Source of the DNA: Thermofilaceae archaeon
GTDB taxonomy: Archaea > Thermoproteota > Thermoprotei > Thermofilales > Thermofilaceae
Assembly: GCA_025057995.1 (NCBI GenBank)
Contig: JANXEW010000003.1
Location: 104,863 to 168,862, forward strand
DNA: 64,000 nucleotides
Reading direction: 5' to 3'
In this document: positions 1-8,084 of the stretch, one piece after another
Numbering within the stretch: the stretch's first letter is position 1
Layout of the letters: every line of letters begins with the position of its first letter
Notes under the pieces: generated by a model
Database searches by the model: none
Seen by the model: the letters and a program-made list of their open reading frames with translations, nothing else
Told to the model about the DNA's origin: nothing
Translations under genes and position numbers: made by a program

Positions 1-928
1 CTACGCTTGGCTGAGGTTTCCAGAAAACCTCGATGTTAGGTTCATTCCAAATCTCCCAAAGCGGGTAGTCTCCGTAGCGGGATGCCGCTGCCCTAGCGAA
101 GTTGGAGAATGCTAACCTCTCCTCATCAGTACGCGGCGGTTGCCCTCCACCGTATAAGGGGTTGCCGTAGTCTAGAATGTAGAGTGGGCGGAGCCCCCTC
201 TCTCTAAGAGCCTTGGTAAGCTCATCGTAACCGTTGAAGCTGTAGAAACCCTTCTCCTGCTCAACGTTGCTCCAGAAGAAGTCCATTCGGACCAGTTGGA
301 AGCCGGCGTAAGCGATCATGTCTAAGTCCCTTTCTTCAAGATAGGAAGGCTTGATGAAGTGTATGTTTACACCCAACCCTTCGGGCACCCTAAGTTCAGG
401 TAGTCCGTCTTTAGGCGAGCTCCAGGCAACTTTTTCATCTAGAATAGCCAACAACCAAGGATACGTCTCGAGATTTGTCCGCCTGAAGGGCTCGGTGTTC
501 GCTGTAAACTCCCCCTGTCCTTCTATCTCCGCGACGATAAGGTAAAGGGCGGGTTCTAGGCTTGACGTATCTACTTCTAGGTTGATGCGAGTAGCACGCT
601 CAGCCTTAGCTAAACCTTCTCCAACCTTGAATCTAATAGAGGGCTTATCGAAAGGCGCTAAGTAGAATACGACCTTCCAATCATCCTTGCTCGGGTTGCT
701 TACATCAAATTCAAGCGTAGCTATTTCACCTCTTTTAAAGAAGTTTCGCTGCATGAGGGCATCCGCGTAAATTAGGAAGTTGCCTCTACATCCTTCATAA
801 TAGAGACGAATGAAAAAATTCCTCACGTTCTTACCTTTATCCTCTTGCTTCTTAGAAGCGAAAAATGTAAAGAGGACAACCATGACAACGAATACAAGCA
901 CGGGGATAAGTAGCCGATGTAAACGCAT
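1..928 (-). CDS. Exported clan-A glycoside hydrolase, C-terminus off the window
   Basis: The reading frame is open from an ATG at 928 to the left edge, giving 309 residues without a stop. The N-terminus has a basic start and a hydrophobic run (about residues 6-23), so the protein is probably exported and membrane-tethered. Residues of roughly 45-150 look like a beta-sandwich. A TIM-barrel part follows, with the motif WEIWNEPN near residue 292; its Glu is the expected acid/base of GH39/GH5-type clan-A enzymes. The nucleophile lies beyond the edge. The family cannot be fixed; GH39 or a PslG-like enzyme fits best. It agrees with the many other glycosidases in this window. Confidence 0.75.
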   Translation of the reverse strand, partial: MRLHRLLIPVLVFVVMVVLFTFFASKKQEDKGKNVRNFFIRLYYEGCRGNFLIYADALMQRNFFKRGEIATLEFDVSNPSKDDWKVVFYLAPFDKPSIRFKVGEGLAKAERATRINLEVDTSSLEPALYLIVAEIEGQGEFTANTEPFRRTNLETYPWLLAILDEKVAWSSPKDGLPELRVPEGLGVNIHFIKPSYLEERDLDMIAYAGFQLVRMDFFWSNVEQEKGFYSFNGYDELTKALRERGLRPLYILDYGNPLYGGGQPPRTDEERLAFSNFARAAASRYGDYPLWEIWNEPNIEVFWKPQPSV

Positions 929-960
929 GGGAAAAATAAACCTTGAGTGTAAAAATGTTT

Positions 961-2073
961 TTACATTACTCTACTGAGAGACCTTAGGAAAGCGATTCTC
1001 TTCGGTATTGGTGGGTGCGAAGCAAAAAGTTCTTCAAGGCTGACGAAGGGGTCGGCTAGCGCGTATATGAACAACATCTTCAGTTTACTTGAGTCTACCT
1101 TAGCTCTTGCCGTCCTATACGTTCTATAGAAGCTGTCTAAGCCTTGTAAAGCGGAGATCATAGCTCCGGGCGAAGATACTTTGGCACCGTGAGCGTCAGC
1201 GTAATGCTCCCTGAGCCTCGAGAGGGCGAGAACTACAAGCTGGATGATAACGCTGACTACCATCAACGCTACGCCTGCTAACATGAGGATGAGTCCTCCC
1301 CCGCCGTTTCTTCTGCTCCTACTGCCGTCGTAGCGGTATCTGGAAGCGTGAACGCCAGCGTACATGAGGTAGCGGCCTAGGAAGTAGATGACAGAAGGGA
1401 TTAAGCCGAAAACCAGCATCACCACGTTGTCCTTGTGCTTGTGGTGTCCCAGCTCGTGACCTATTACAGCCTCCAGTTCCTCGCCTCTAGCGAGCTGGAG
1501 CAGGCCCTCGGTTACAGCCACGTACCTTCCAAACAGCGGAGAAGAGTAGGCAAATGCGTTGGGTTCTCTCATGCTGCAAACCATCGCCTTGGGCGGCTTC
1601 ATACCTGACCTAGCAGCAATCCTGTTTACAACTTCCTGAAGCACTGGATCATGCTTGCAACCATAGATTAAGTTGATGAGCGCGGGCGATAGGAGCCAAG
1701 AGAATAGCGAGGGTATGAGCCCAAAGAGGAAAGCCATAGTCGCGAGCTGAAGCGTCAACTCCCCGCCGAGTAACGCGGATAGCCCGGCGAAAACTAGCAT
1801 CATGCCGCCAACGACGCCGGCCATAGTGGCGAGCATAGCGGCTCTCAACGCGTCGAGGCTAGGGGGTGTCGGCGACAAGTACCTTCCGAATAGACCGGCG
1901 GCAGCGATAAGAGTCGTCATTGAGATCGCGTAAGCGAGCAGGTCTACCAACCACCAGCCAGCGTAGGGCGTGTAGAAGCCTGGGGCGAACCAAGAGAGCG
2001 CGAGCTGTAGCGCTAAAGCAAAGATTGCAGCTACAGCTACCAAGGATAACAGTAAGAGCAGTTTCTCCCTCAT
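961..2073 (-). CDS. htpX: HtpX-like M48 membrane zinc metalloprotease
   Basis: 370 residues. Membrane segments lie at about 5-30, 42-62, 80-120 and after the active site. The zinc motif HELGH is at residues 206-210 and the third ligand is probably Glu289 in REHYADAHGA, the usual M48 arrangement. Family knowledge places these enzymes in the cytoplasmic membrane, where they degrade damaged membrane proteins. A long hydrophobic insertion (about 255-285) with a Gly/Arg-rich loop in front separates the two parts of the active site. The ATG at 2073 follows a GGTGGT that could act as a ribosome binding site, unusual for this window. It lies 32 bp downstream of the truncated glycosidase's start, on the same strand. 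Confidence 0.9.
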   Translation of the reverse strand: MREKLLLLLSLVAVAAIFALALQLALSWFAPGFYTPYAGWWLVDLLAYAISMTTLIAAAGLFGRYLSPTPPSLDALRAAMLATMAGVVGGMMLVFAGLSALLGGELTLQLATMAFLFGLIPSLFSWLLSPALINLIYGCKHDPVLQEVVNRIAARSGMKPPKAMVCSMREPNAFAYSSPLFGRYVAVTEGLLQLARGEELEAVIGHELGHHKHKDNVVMLVFGLIPSVIYFLGRYLMYAGVHASRYRYDGSRSRRNGGGGLILMLAGVALMVVSVIIQLVVLALSRLREHYADAHGAKVSSPGAMISALQGLDSFYRTYRTARAKVDSSKLKMLFIYALADPFVSLEELFASHPPIPKRIAFLRSLSRVM

Positions 2074-2198
2074 CTTACCACCTTTTGCTCTTACTACACA
2101 GGGAATAAAAACTTTACATACTGAAAGTCCACACCCTCAGGCTCTATCCTAGAGCTTTAGGGAACCACCGTAGGAATTGTTTAAGTGGTATCAAAAGG

Positions 2199-2545
2199 GT
2201 TTGCGAGCGATTGGACATCATAGATGGTGAAGTTTTGGTGCTAGAAGTGCGGGGAGGATACTTTATCTGGATAATGGAGACCTTTGGAGCGAGCTTTAGG
2301 TAGAGACGCCTAGATACAAGAGTTATTCTAGCTTAAAACCTGTAACATGTTAGAAATTACAATGAAGATAGATCCCTGTGTGTAGCTGCTAAAGACCTGA
2401 AGCTCAACAGGAGATTTTGCTAAGCTGTTATGTGGCTACGAAATCTCTGGCGATGAGGATGAGAACCCATCGTAACTGGTGATAGAGACCTTTCCTACAT
2501 AGCTGAAGGCATGGAGTGAAGGTTACAAGTGATCCTCCATTCGAA
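2199..2545 (+). pseudogene. Possible decayed VapB/VapC-like toxin-antitoxin remnant
   Basis: The interval 2109-2794 has no intact gene. One frame at 2211-2304 reads IIDGEVLVLEVRGGYF, resembling the end of an AbrB/VapB antitoxin. Another at 2367-2420 reads DRSLCVAAKDLKLN, and a third at 2466-2520 reads VTGDRDLSYIAEGM, resembling the last motifs of a PIN nuclease (the TGDRDL acidic motif). Stops and frame changes interrupt them. The resemblance is by eye and short, so this is a weak inference. Nothing else is recognised in the gap. Confidence 0.28.
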
Positions 2546-2794
2546 GCGTATACTTTAAGACATTCGGCACATATAGCCGCAGACTATCGAAAGAACGTTA
2601 GAATACCACTCCTTGAACCCTTGATTCGAATCTAACTTACATGCTGTTTTACTCATTCGCTTCACAGAAGAGTTGAGAGAGCTTGAACTAATGTCGAGTC
2701 CTTCGAGAAATAGATTACCTGCTAGTTGACGCAGGGTCGCACTAGTCCCAGATTCATCTCCTTAAGCTTGTGTTGGAAGAAGATTGTTAAATTA

Positions 2795-3928
2795 GTGTTG
2801 ACTCTAGATACCGTGGAGGATAGTCGCTCAGACTTGTTGGTGACCTGCAGGCTGGGGATGGAGAAGGTAGTCGCATCCTTCATCAGGGAGCTAGATCCCA
2901 GCGCCGTCATTACGCCCAGCCCCGAAGGGTTTTCAGGGTTGGTCTTCGTTAAAGGGGCAAGCGATGGGGTAAGGCTTTACGAGGAGATTAAGCGAAGTAT
3001 CCCGGAGGTCGAGAAAGTTTTCATCGTGGAATGCGAGTGTGAAGCTTCGCTCGCAGCTATAGTTGATTGTGCTAAGAAGTTAGCAGGCGAGATCTGCAGC
3101 GGTGAAAGCTTTGCGGTAAAAACCGTAAGGAGAGGTGAACACAGTTTCACTTCCCTCGACGTCAACGTGGCTGTAGGAAGCGAAATTAAAGAGTTAACGG
3201 ATGCTAGAGTAGACCTAGAGAACCCAGATAAGGTTCTGCTCGTCCAAATCCTGAAGGATCGCGCCTACCTGTCGATCGTACCGGGTAGAGAGTTTTACCG
3301 GAAGATGGGACCGGGAAAATACCCTATGTACAAGATCTTCAGAAAGTTAGTTGTCGCTCACGAACCCTACCTAGGTCCCCCAGACGCCGCTTATGTGATG
3401 GGAACGAGGATCGGCAGGGAAGTGCAAGTATTTGAAGTAGGGAAGCTTTTTCTAACACCCTTAGGCCCGGTTGAGGCTCAACCCTTCTACCATTTCCTAC
3501 GCGGTCTCTTCGAAGGTTTGAGGAGCAGGCACGAGTTGCAGAAGAAGAGCTATGGTCGTGAAGTACACCGTACTCAAGTCTACGTTCAAGACATGTATCA
3601 GTTCGTACGAGCGAGGATGGGTTCGCCGCTTATCGTATTCGAGCCGGAGGGAGAACCGGTCTCAAGGGTGGCTGGCAAGTTATCCAGTTTTATTCTAGAA
3701 AACTTAAGGATGGGTAAAGAAATCGTCCTAATGGTTGGAGCTAGAGAAGGTGTGCCCAGTGGTTTATTCAGGTACGCGGACTTTGTTATCGACCTAGTGC
3801 CCGGTGTCGTCCTCTCAACGGAATATGCACTTTCCTCAGCCCTCATAGCAGTCACCACGATCATGCACGAAGCCTTAGCCAGCGAATATAAAGAAGAGAC
3901 ATTTTATACCTCAGAATCTTCTGAGTAA
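2795..3928 (+). CDS. THUMP-SPOUT predicted RNA methylase
   Basis: The N-terminal half has the THUMP pattern (DLLVTCRLGMEKVVASF, then an alpha/beta domain of about 150 residues), an RNA-binding module of tRNA-modifying enzymes. The C-terminal half (SPLIVFEPEG, LMVGAREGVPSGLFRYADFVIDL, VVLSTEYALSSALIAV) matches the SPOUT methyltransferase knot, where the last segments bind S-adenosylmethionine. I therefore call it an archaeal SPOUT RNA methylase; the modified base is unknown. The frame can be opened upstream to a TTG at 2726, but similarity begins just after the GTG at 2795, so that start is preferred. It is a single gene. Confidence 0.8.
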   Translation: MLTLDTVEDSRSDLLVTCRLGMEKVVASFIRELDPSAVITPSPEGFSGLVFVKGASDGVRLYEEIKRSIPEVEKVFIVECECEASLAAIVDCAKKLAGEICSGESFAVKTVRRGEHSFTSLDVNVAVGSEIKELTDARVDLENPDKVLLVQILKDRAYLSIVPGREFYRKMGPGKYPMYKIFRKLVVAHEPYLGPPDAAYVMGTRIGREVQVFEVGKLFLTPLGPVEAQPFYHFLRGLFEGLRSRHELQKKSYGREVHRTQVYVQDMYQFVRARMGSPLIVFEPEGEPVSRVAGKLSSFILENLRMGKEIVLMVGAREGVPSGLFRYADFVIDLVPGVVLSTEYALSSALIAVTTIMHEALASEYKEETFYTSESSE

Positions 3929-4210
3929 AATATCCAGCATTTAGTATATTTCCCAACTGAAGTTTGATTACAGACGCTTCTTAACAAGTTTTCAATCTAT
4001 GTAGTTGGAGAGATGAAGATTATAATAAAAATTCACAAGGCTTGCCTAACTGTCGTTACTATTTCCGGTTTACATATTATACCTAATATACTATGGATGA
4101 TTATATATTGTGGATAATTTCAGCATCCTTCAGCTTGTATTAACTAGCTTATCAACAGCTTTATTATTATGTGATACATTTTAATACTATTAATACATTC
4201 TTTAAATGCA

Positions 4211-4675
4211 TTGAGTGTATCATGGGTTCCAAGGCTCGTAGCATCATTAGGATTATTAACTTTCATCTATTCGCTTACTCGTCCTTGGATAACGTTTCAA
4301 ACTCCAATGTTCAAGCTTGAATATAGACCTTGGGACCTGCTAGAGCAGATGGCTCAGGGTAAGGTTGATTTGTTGAACAGGTTCCTAGAGTTGTCGAAAG
4401 AGGTCCCAGAAGAGGAACACTTTATATCGTTGTTCACTTTACACGTAGCATTCCTTGTAGTAGCTCTCCTACTCAGTTTTCTTTCGATTATAGGTAACTC
4501 GGTTGGCGGTTACGCGACTACAGCGGCTTTCATAGTTCTTGCAGCGGCACTGCTCATCTATTTAGCTGAGCAAATGCCTTTTCTGAATTACATAATCGGC
4601 TCAGGTTCCCTCCTCGCAATAGGTTCAGCTTTCATCTACGTTGTAGGAGTTATTGTTGCGAAGAGCTTAAGATAG
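4211..4675 (+). CDS. Small four-helix membrane protein of unknown function
   Basis: 154 residues, not recognised. Hydrophobic segments are near residues 7-24, 75-95, 100-118 and 128-150. A soluble loop at about 30-70 is amphipathic and ends in an acidic stretch (EVPEEEHF). The start is a TTG about 25-30 nt after the AT-rich element TTTTAATA near 4178, consistent with leaderless transcription. It sits alone, convergent with the winged-helix gene at 4840-5106. The role is not inferred. Confidence 0.6.
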   Translation: MSVSWVPRLVASLGLLTFIYSLTRPWITFQTPMFKLEYRPWDLLEQMAQGKVDLLNRFLELSKEVPEEEHFISLFTLHVAFLVVALLLSFLSIIGNSVGGYATTAAFIVLAAALLIYLAEQMPFLNYIIGSGSLLAIGSAFIYVVGVIVAKSLR

Positions 4676-4736
4676 TGAAGCCACTATTTGTAACCTTGTC
4701 TAACTGAAGTCACTGGAGATGAAGGATGTTCAATCC

Positions 4737-4751
4737 GGGAGCTAAGCTCCC
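4737..4751. terminator. Perfect inverted repeat between convergent genes
   Basis: GGGAGCTAAGCTCCC has seven paired bases around a single A, followed by three T. It lies between the ends of two convergent genes, so it may form a hairpin that helps end transcription. The T tract is short, so this is weak. Confidence 0.3.
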
Positions 4752-4839
4752 TTTCACTAGTAAGTTCTCAGCTTCGTGTTTCCACATGACTGTAGACGCT
4801 CAGAAACCCTACTTCAGTGCACGAGTGCCTCGATCCCCA

Positions 4840-5106
4840 TTATCGACCGCTCAGAAGTTGAAGTTTACGCCAATGCTCCAAGTACTCTAAACCGCGCTCA
4901 CTGCACTTATAGAACCTGCTCCCACTTTCGTCCTCGAAGGACTCGATCAACCCATAGAACATCATCTCGCCTAATACTATGCGAGCCCTGTCTATCGGCA
5001 TGTTCGCGTACGATGCTATCCATGTCAACTTAGCCTTTCCAATAGTCGACAAGTAGTCTAAGATTTCGGCAAAAATCTTGTGGCGGCAGCGCTTACTCGT
5101 AGACAC
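4840..5106 (-). CDS. Small winged-helix transcriptional regulator
   Basis: 88 residues. The pattern IFAEILDYLSTIGKAKLTWIASYANMP then ARIVLGEMMFYGLIESF and a YKCSERGLEYL wing is that of archaeal winged-helix regulators of the COG3432 kind, which act as DNA-binding dimers. The GTG at 5106 lies about 25 nt after GTTTTTTAAC (about 5125-5135), consistent with a leaderless mRNA. It is divergent from the beta-solenoid gene, and a palindrome at 5145-5154 lies between the two promoters. It may control itself and that neighbour; this is inference. Confidence 0.75.
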   Translation of the reverse strand: MSTSKRCRHKIFAEILDYLSTIGKAKLTWIASYANMPIDRARIVLGEMMFYGLIESFEDESGSRFYKCSERGLEYLEHWRKLQLLSGR

Positions 5107-5144
5107 TTTTACGCTAAAAGTCGTCGTTAAAAAACTTTGGTCAC

Positions 5145-5154
5145 ATTACGTAAT
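5145..5154. promoter_or_regulatory. Palindrome between two divergent promoters
   Basis: ATTACGTAAT is a perfect 10-bp palindrome, flanked by TCAC at 5141 and GTGA at 5163. It lies midway between the TATA-like elements of the winged-helix gene (about 5130) and the beta-solenoid gene (about 5175). This is a plausible binding site for the winged-helix protein. Confidence 0.4.
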
Positions 5155-5200
5155 CAAGTAAAGTGATCAAGCTTCATAAACTTATGGAGAAGTTGAAGCT

Positions 5201-6376
5201 GTGGCAGAGATAAAGGTGAAGGTTCTGGCAGAGGATCTAGTACTTGAAGGCGATAGCTTAATCTTGGCTGAGGAAGGTTTAGCTGAAGTTAAAGGTAAAG
5301 TGATCTGCGAAGGCTCTTGTACCGTGAAAGGATCGCTGCTCGCACGAGATGTACGAGTTGAGGGATCGATGTACGTGGACGGAGATTTGAGCGTAAACGA
5401 CACCGTGGAAGTGGAGGGTAGACTGCAAGTTAAAGGATCTCTAAACGCAAGGCGCGTTAGAGTTGACGACAGCTGTAGAGTAGAAGGTTTGATTAAAGCA
5501 GAAGAAGTCTCAGTTGGCGGTATATTAGACTGTAGAGAAATCGAAGCTGGTGCAGTAAAGGTTGGAGGGACGTTTAGAGTAGAGAAGGGGAGGGCATGCA
5601 ACGTTAACGTAGGGGGAGCTATCGAGTTTTCGCAGCTTCAAGCAAATAAGGTTAGCGTAGGTGGATACCTTGAAGGAGGGAAAGCTAAAGCGGAGCGCTT
5701 AAGTGTGGGAAGCAACGTTAGAGTCGATAATCTAGAAGCGGATAACGTGAGCGTCGGTGGATCGCTTCAGCTCATTGAAGGACGTTTAGGGAGGGTATCC
5801 GTCGGTGGGACAGCAAGGGTCGGTGGATCTCTTAAAGTGAGTGTACTCTCAGTAGGTGGTATGGTGAAAATAGGAGGAGAACTGGAAAGCGAGGAGGTTA
5901 CTGTGGGAGGCATTCTTACGATCGCGCGCGGCGGTAGAGTAAATAAGAGGATAACTGTCGGCGGAACACTGGAGTCTCGAGGTCTGCTGAAAGCCGATGA
6001 GTTAACAGTTGGAGGGCTCACGGATGTTGAGAAACTTGTAGCTAGGATTGTTAAGGTCGTAAACTTGAGAACAGCAGCTGGTGTACAAGCAGAAGTGTTC
6101 AGGTTGTCGAAAAAAGGTCGAGTGGAGGGACCTGTCGTGACAAAGGAATTTGTAATGGAGGATGGAGGTTGGGCGCAGGAAGTTTACGCTAAGTTTTTCG
6201 AATGTGGAGAAAGGTGCCGGGTTCAAAGGCTTTACGCTGAAAGAGCGTTCATTGGTAGAGGAAGCACCGTGGAAGCCGTATTTTACGTGGAGGAGTTAAA
6301 GTTGGAGGAGGGTGCAAAGGTTAGAAAAGAAGAGAAAATAAGCGAAATAAAGCCTCCGGAAGGTTTTACTCTCTAG
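5201..6376 (+). CDS. Beta-solenoid polymer-forming (bactofilin-like) protein
   Basis: 391 residues, made almost wholly of short beta repeats. About a dozen turns carry the pattern [V/L]xVGGxLxx, with VSVGG, LSVGS, ITVGG or LTVGG every 14-20 residues from about residue 105 to 275. VEGxLxVxGxL turns precede them. This is what is seen in bactofilins and related polymer-forming cytoskeletal beta-helices. There is no signal peptide or membrane segment, so it is probably cytoplasmic or membrane-associated. Cys residues are spread along the solenoid (CEGSC, DCRE, CNVN, FECGERC). The GTG start lies about 25 nt after TTCATAAACTTA. The function is inferred from fold only. Confidence 0.7.
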   Translation: MAEIKVKVLAEDLVLEGDSLILAEEGLAEVKGKVICEGSCTVKGSLLARDVRVEGSMYVDGDLSVNDTVEVEGRLQVKGSLNARRVRVDDSCRVEGLIKAEEVSVGGILDCREIEAGAVKVGGTFRVEKGRACNVNVGGAIEFSQLQANKVSVGGYLEGGKAKAERLSVGSNVRVDNLEADNVSVGGSLQLIEGRLGRVSVGGTARVGGSLKVSVLSVGGMVKIGGELESEEVTVGGILTIARGGRVNKRITVGGTLESRGLLKADELTVGGLTDVEKLVARIVKVVNLRTAAGVQAEVFRLSKKGRVEGPVVTKEFVMEDGGWAQEVYAKFFECGERCRVQRLYAERAFIGRGSTVEAVFYVEELKLEEGAKVRKEEKISEIKPPEGFTL

Positions 6377-6391
6377 TTTGGCAATATATCA

Positions 6392-6455
6392 TGTCAATGA
6401 CATTAAATTAGATCATAGAGCTCTGTCAACGACATATTTTCTCATGTCAAAGACA
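6392..6455. repeat. Three copies of TGTCAANGACA at helical spacing
   Basis: The dyad TGTC-AAN-GACA occurs at 6392-6402, 6424-6434 and 6445-6455 with T, C and A as the variable base. Start-to-start spacings are 32 and 21 bp, close to three and two turns of B-DNA, so all three dyads would face the same side. They lie between the beta-solenoid gene and tRNA-Ala. They look like a cooperative operator; what they control is not evident. Confidence 0.5.
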
Positions 6456-6577
6456 TGAAACGATAGACCGTGTTTCTAAACTATAGGAGATGCAGGGAAT
6501 AGAAGTATATTTTCCACGTCAAGTAATCTTTTTTTCTAGCCGTGAAACTGGAAGAGGATTCAAAGAAAGCGACAAAC

Positions 6578-6584
6578 CTATAAG
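6578..6584 (+). promoter_or_regulatory. TATA box of tRNA-Ala
   Basis: CTATAAG lies 22-28 nt before the first base of the tRNA, where an archaeal TATA box is expected for transcription starting at or near the mature 5' end. Confidence 0.55.
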
Positions 6585-6605
6585 GGTATGGTCTAGAAAC
6601 CCTCT

Positions 6606-6702
<97 letters not shown>

Positions 6703-6885
6703 TTATTCGATTTTTCCTTATGAATCTCTATCGAATTAGAAAAAAGGATAAAAGGACTCATGGTTGGTGTTTTAGTTGTATCTCGCGTTTAAGAGTAATT
6801 TATTAATTAAATTTATTAGATTCAAGCGAAAGATTTAGATTAGAAAACCATTGAAAAACAGGTACTTGTTATAAAAGTTTTTATT

Positions 6886-7161
6886 TTAGGAAGACTTAGA
6901 TAAGGGGAGATGAAGTGTTTTCCAAAAATTTAAAAACTGGTTCCTCATATCTTTAAGCTTTCCATCGTATATTCTTACCAGATTTTCTAGGTTTTGTCCT
7001 TTAACATATTTTTTACATTTCTTCTTGAATTTCCAGGTTTGGATTGTAGGATAAACAGCTAGTTTAATATAGATGGAAAAGAGAATAATAGTAAGCTTTG
7101 CAAGTAGAGTTATGAAGGTGATGGCGAGAGAAAAAAATGATAGTATTTTGGTAAGTTTCAT
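6886..7161 (-). CDS. Small membrane protein, last gene of a four-gene cluster
   Basis: 91 residues, not recognised. One or two hydrophobic segments (about 5-40) are followed by a basic cytoplasmic tail (KFKKKCKKY) and a helical end. The ATG lies 12 bp after the stop of the 123-residue gene upstream on the same strand, so the two are probably co-transcribed. AT content is high. A membrane anchor for the helical partner proteins is possible but not shown. Confidence 0.5.
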   Translation of the reverse strand: MKLTKILSFFSLAITFITLLAKLTIILFSIYIKLAVYPTIQTWKFKKKCKKYVKGQNLENLVRIYDGKLKDMRNQFLNFWKTLHLPLSKSS

Positions 7162-7173
7162 GGTTATATCGCT

Positions 7174-7545
7174 TTATTCCTGTTTTTCCTTCTTTTCAAT
7201 TACTTCTACTTCCTTTTTCTGAGGTACTGCCTGCTTCATTTCGCTAACTATCTTTGTAACGACATTAAGTATTTCCATCTTTTTCGTTAGGAACTCTTCT
7301 GTGTACTTTGTAGCTACTTCCTCTCTTATTCCAGCTTCGATGAGGCTTTTGTAGAATTTCGCCACCTCCTCTCCTAGAACATCGCCTCTCAACCCGCTTG
7401 TGAAAGTCTCTATGAGTTCTTTTACCATCGGCACAAGGTCGTGTAGGAAATCCCCAACAGCCTTCAGGACTTCTCTAAGCTCCTCAACATCCTCTTTCTC
7501 TTTATCTACGTGGACCTTTATCTCATGCTTCTCTTCTTGGTTCAT
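7174..7545 (-). CDS. Acidic helical protein of unknown function
   Basis: 123 residues, not recognised. The ends are charged (EEKHEIKVHVDKEKEDVEE at the start, a Lys/Glu-rich tail) around an amphipathic helical core that includes VGDFLHDLVPMVKELIETF. It has no Cys and no transmembrane segment, and resembles small coiled-coil adaptors. The ATG at 7545 is preceded by a TATA-like AACTTTAACAC (about 7572-7582) and a palindrome at 7558-7568. It therefore has its own promoter even though it follows the 7614-8084 gene by 68 bp. Confidence 0.55.
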   Translation of the reverse strand: MNQEEKHEIKVHVDKEKEDVEELREVLKAVGDFLHDLVPMVKELIETFTSGLRGDVLGEEVAKFYKSLIEAGIREEVATKYTEEFLTKKMEILNVVTKIVSEMKQAVPQKKEVEVIEKKEKQE

Positions 7546-7557
7546 CAGGTTAAACGT

Positions 7558-7568
7558 GTGATGATCAC
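7558..7568. promoter_or_regulatory. Palindrome GTGATGATCAC before a small operon
   Basis: A 5-bp dyad (GTGAT/ATCAC) around a G lies between the TATA-like element and the start codon of the 7174-7545 gene. A protein bound there would block initiation. It could be an operator. Confidence 0.35.
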
Positions 7569-7613
7569 TGTGTTAAAGTTTTGGTGTAGAGAGTGAGCGA
7601 TGCTTCTATTGTG

Positions 7614-8084
7614 TTAACCGGGTAAATCGACCACCTTCTCCCTACCTTTTTCCTTGATTGAAAGTAAACCTTCTTCAACCATCTTTTTCACTCTAGATGC
7701 TACTATTCTTCTAGAAGCGGAACCCCTGTACCTTCGCAATTGGTCTGTTAAGGCAGAGATATTTATGGGTCCCTTTAGGGCTACTACCTCCAGTATCGAC
7801 CTAGATAATTCGTCGCGTTGTCTTGATAAGAGCGGCTGTAGCTTTGCAAGCCTAGTTGCTGTCCAAGTTAGATCGACAGCTATTCCGCCGGCTTTTACAA
7901 GCTTTAAAGCTAGGGCGAGGGTCTGAGCGGCTAGCAGGTTGTTCTCCCTGTCTAAGTTATCGTTAGCAAGGTTTTCTTCTAGGATTTGAAGCCTTCTCTC
8001 TATCCTCTTCAAGCGTTCAATTACTTCCTCGAGTAGACTATCCTTCGTTCTCCTCGATCGTTTTAAGGGTTGTCTCCCTGTCAA
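7614..8084 (-). CDS. Coiled-coil plus winged-helix protein
   Basis: 156 residues. A basic N-terminus leads into a coiled coil (about 16-45: LLEEVIERLKRIERRLQILE), then a helical linker. The C-terminal winged helix (about 90-152) has SRSILEVVALKGPINISALTDQL, a basic SASRRIVASRVKKMVEEGLL recognition region and a short wing. It is probably a DNA-binding regulator acting as a coiled-coil dimer. The TTG start overlaps the TGA stop of the upstream gene (TTGA), so translation is likely coupled. The partner and target are unknown. Confidence 0.6.
   Translation of the reverse strand: MTGRQPLKRSRRTKDSLLEEVIERLKRIERRLQILEENLANDNLDRENNLLAAQTLALALKLVKAGGIAVDLTWTATRLAKLQPLLSRQRDELSRSILEVVALKGPINISALTDQLRRYRGSASRRIVASRVKKMVEEGLLSIKEKGREKVVDLPG

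Noticed and set aside
2445..2515. GCGATGA...GTGATAG...CTGA as a second C/D box RNA
   Set aside because: Guides would be 17-18 nt, D' is absent and C' is poor. The stretch is better read as the PIN-like remnant.
5182..6226. Three minus-strand frames of 74-139 codons opposite the beta-solenoid gene
   Set aside because: They mirror the repeat composition of the solenoid gene and have Ser/Thr/Pro-rich translations without any fold. They are antisense shadows.
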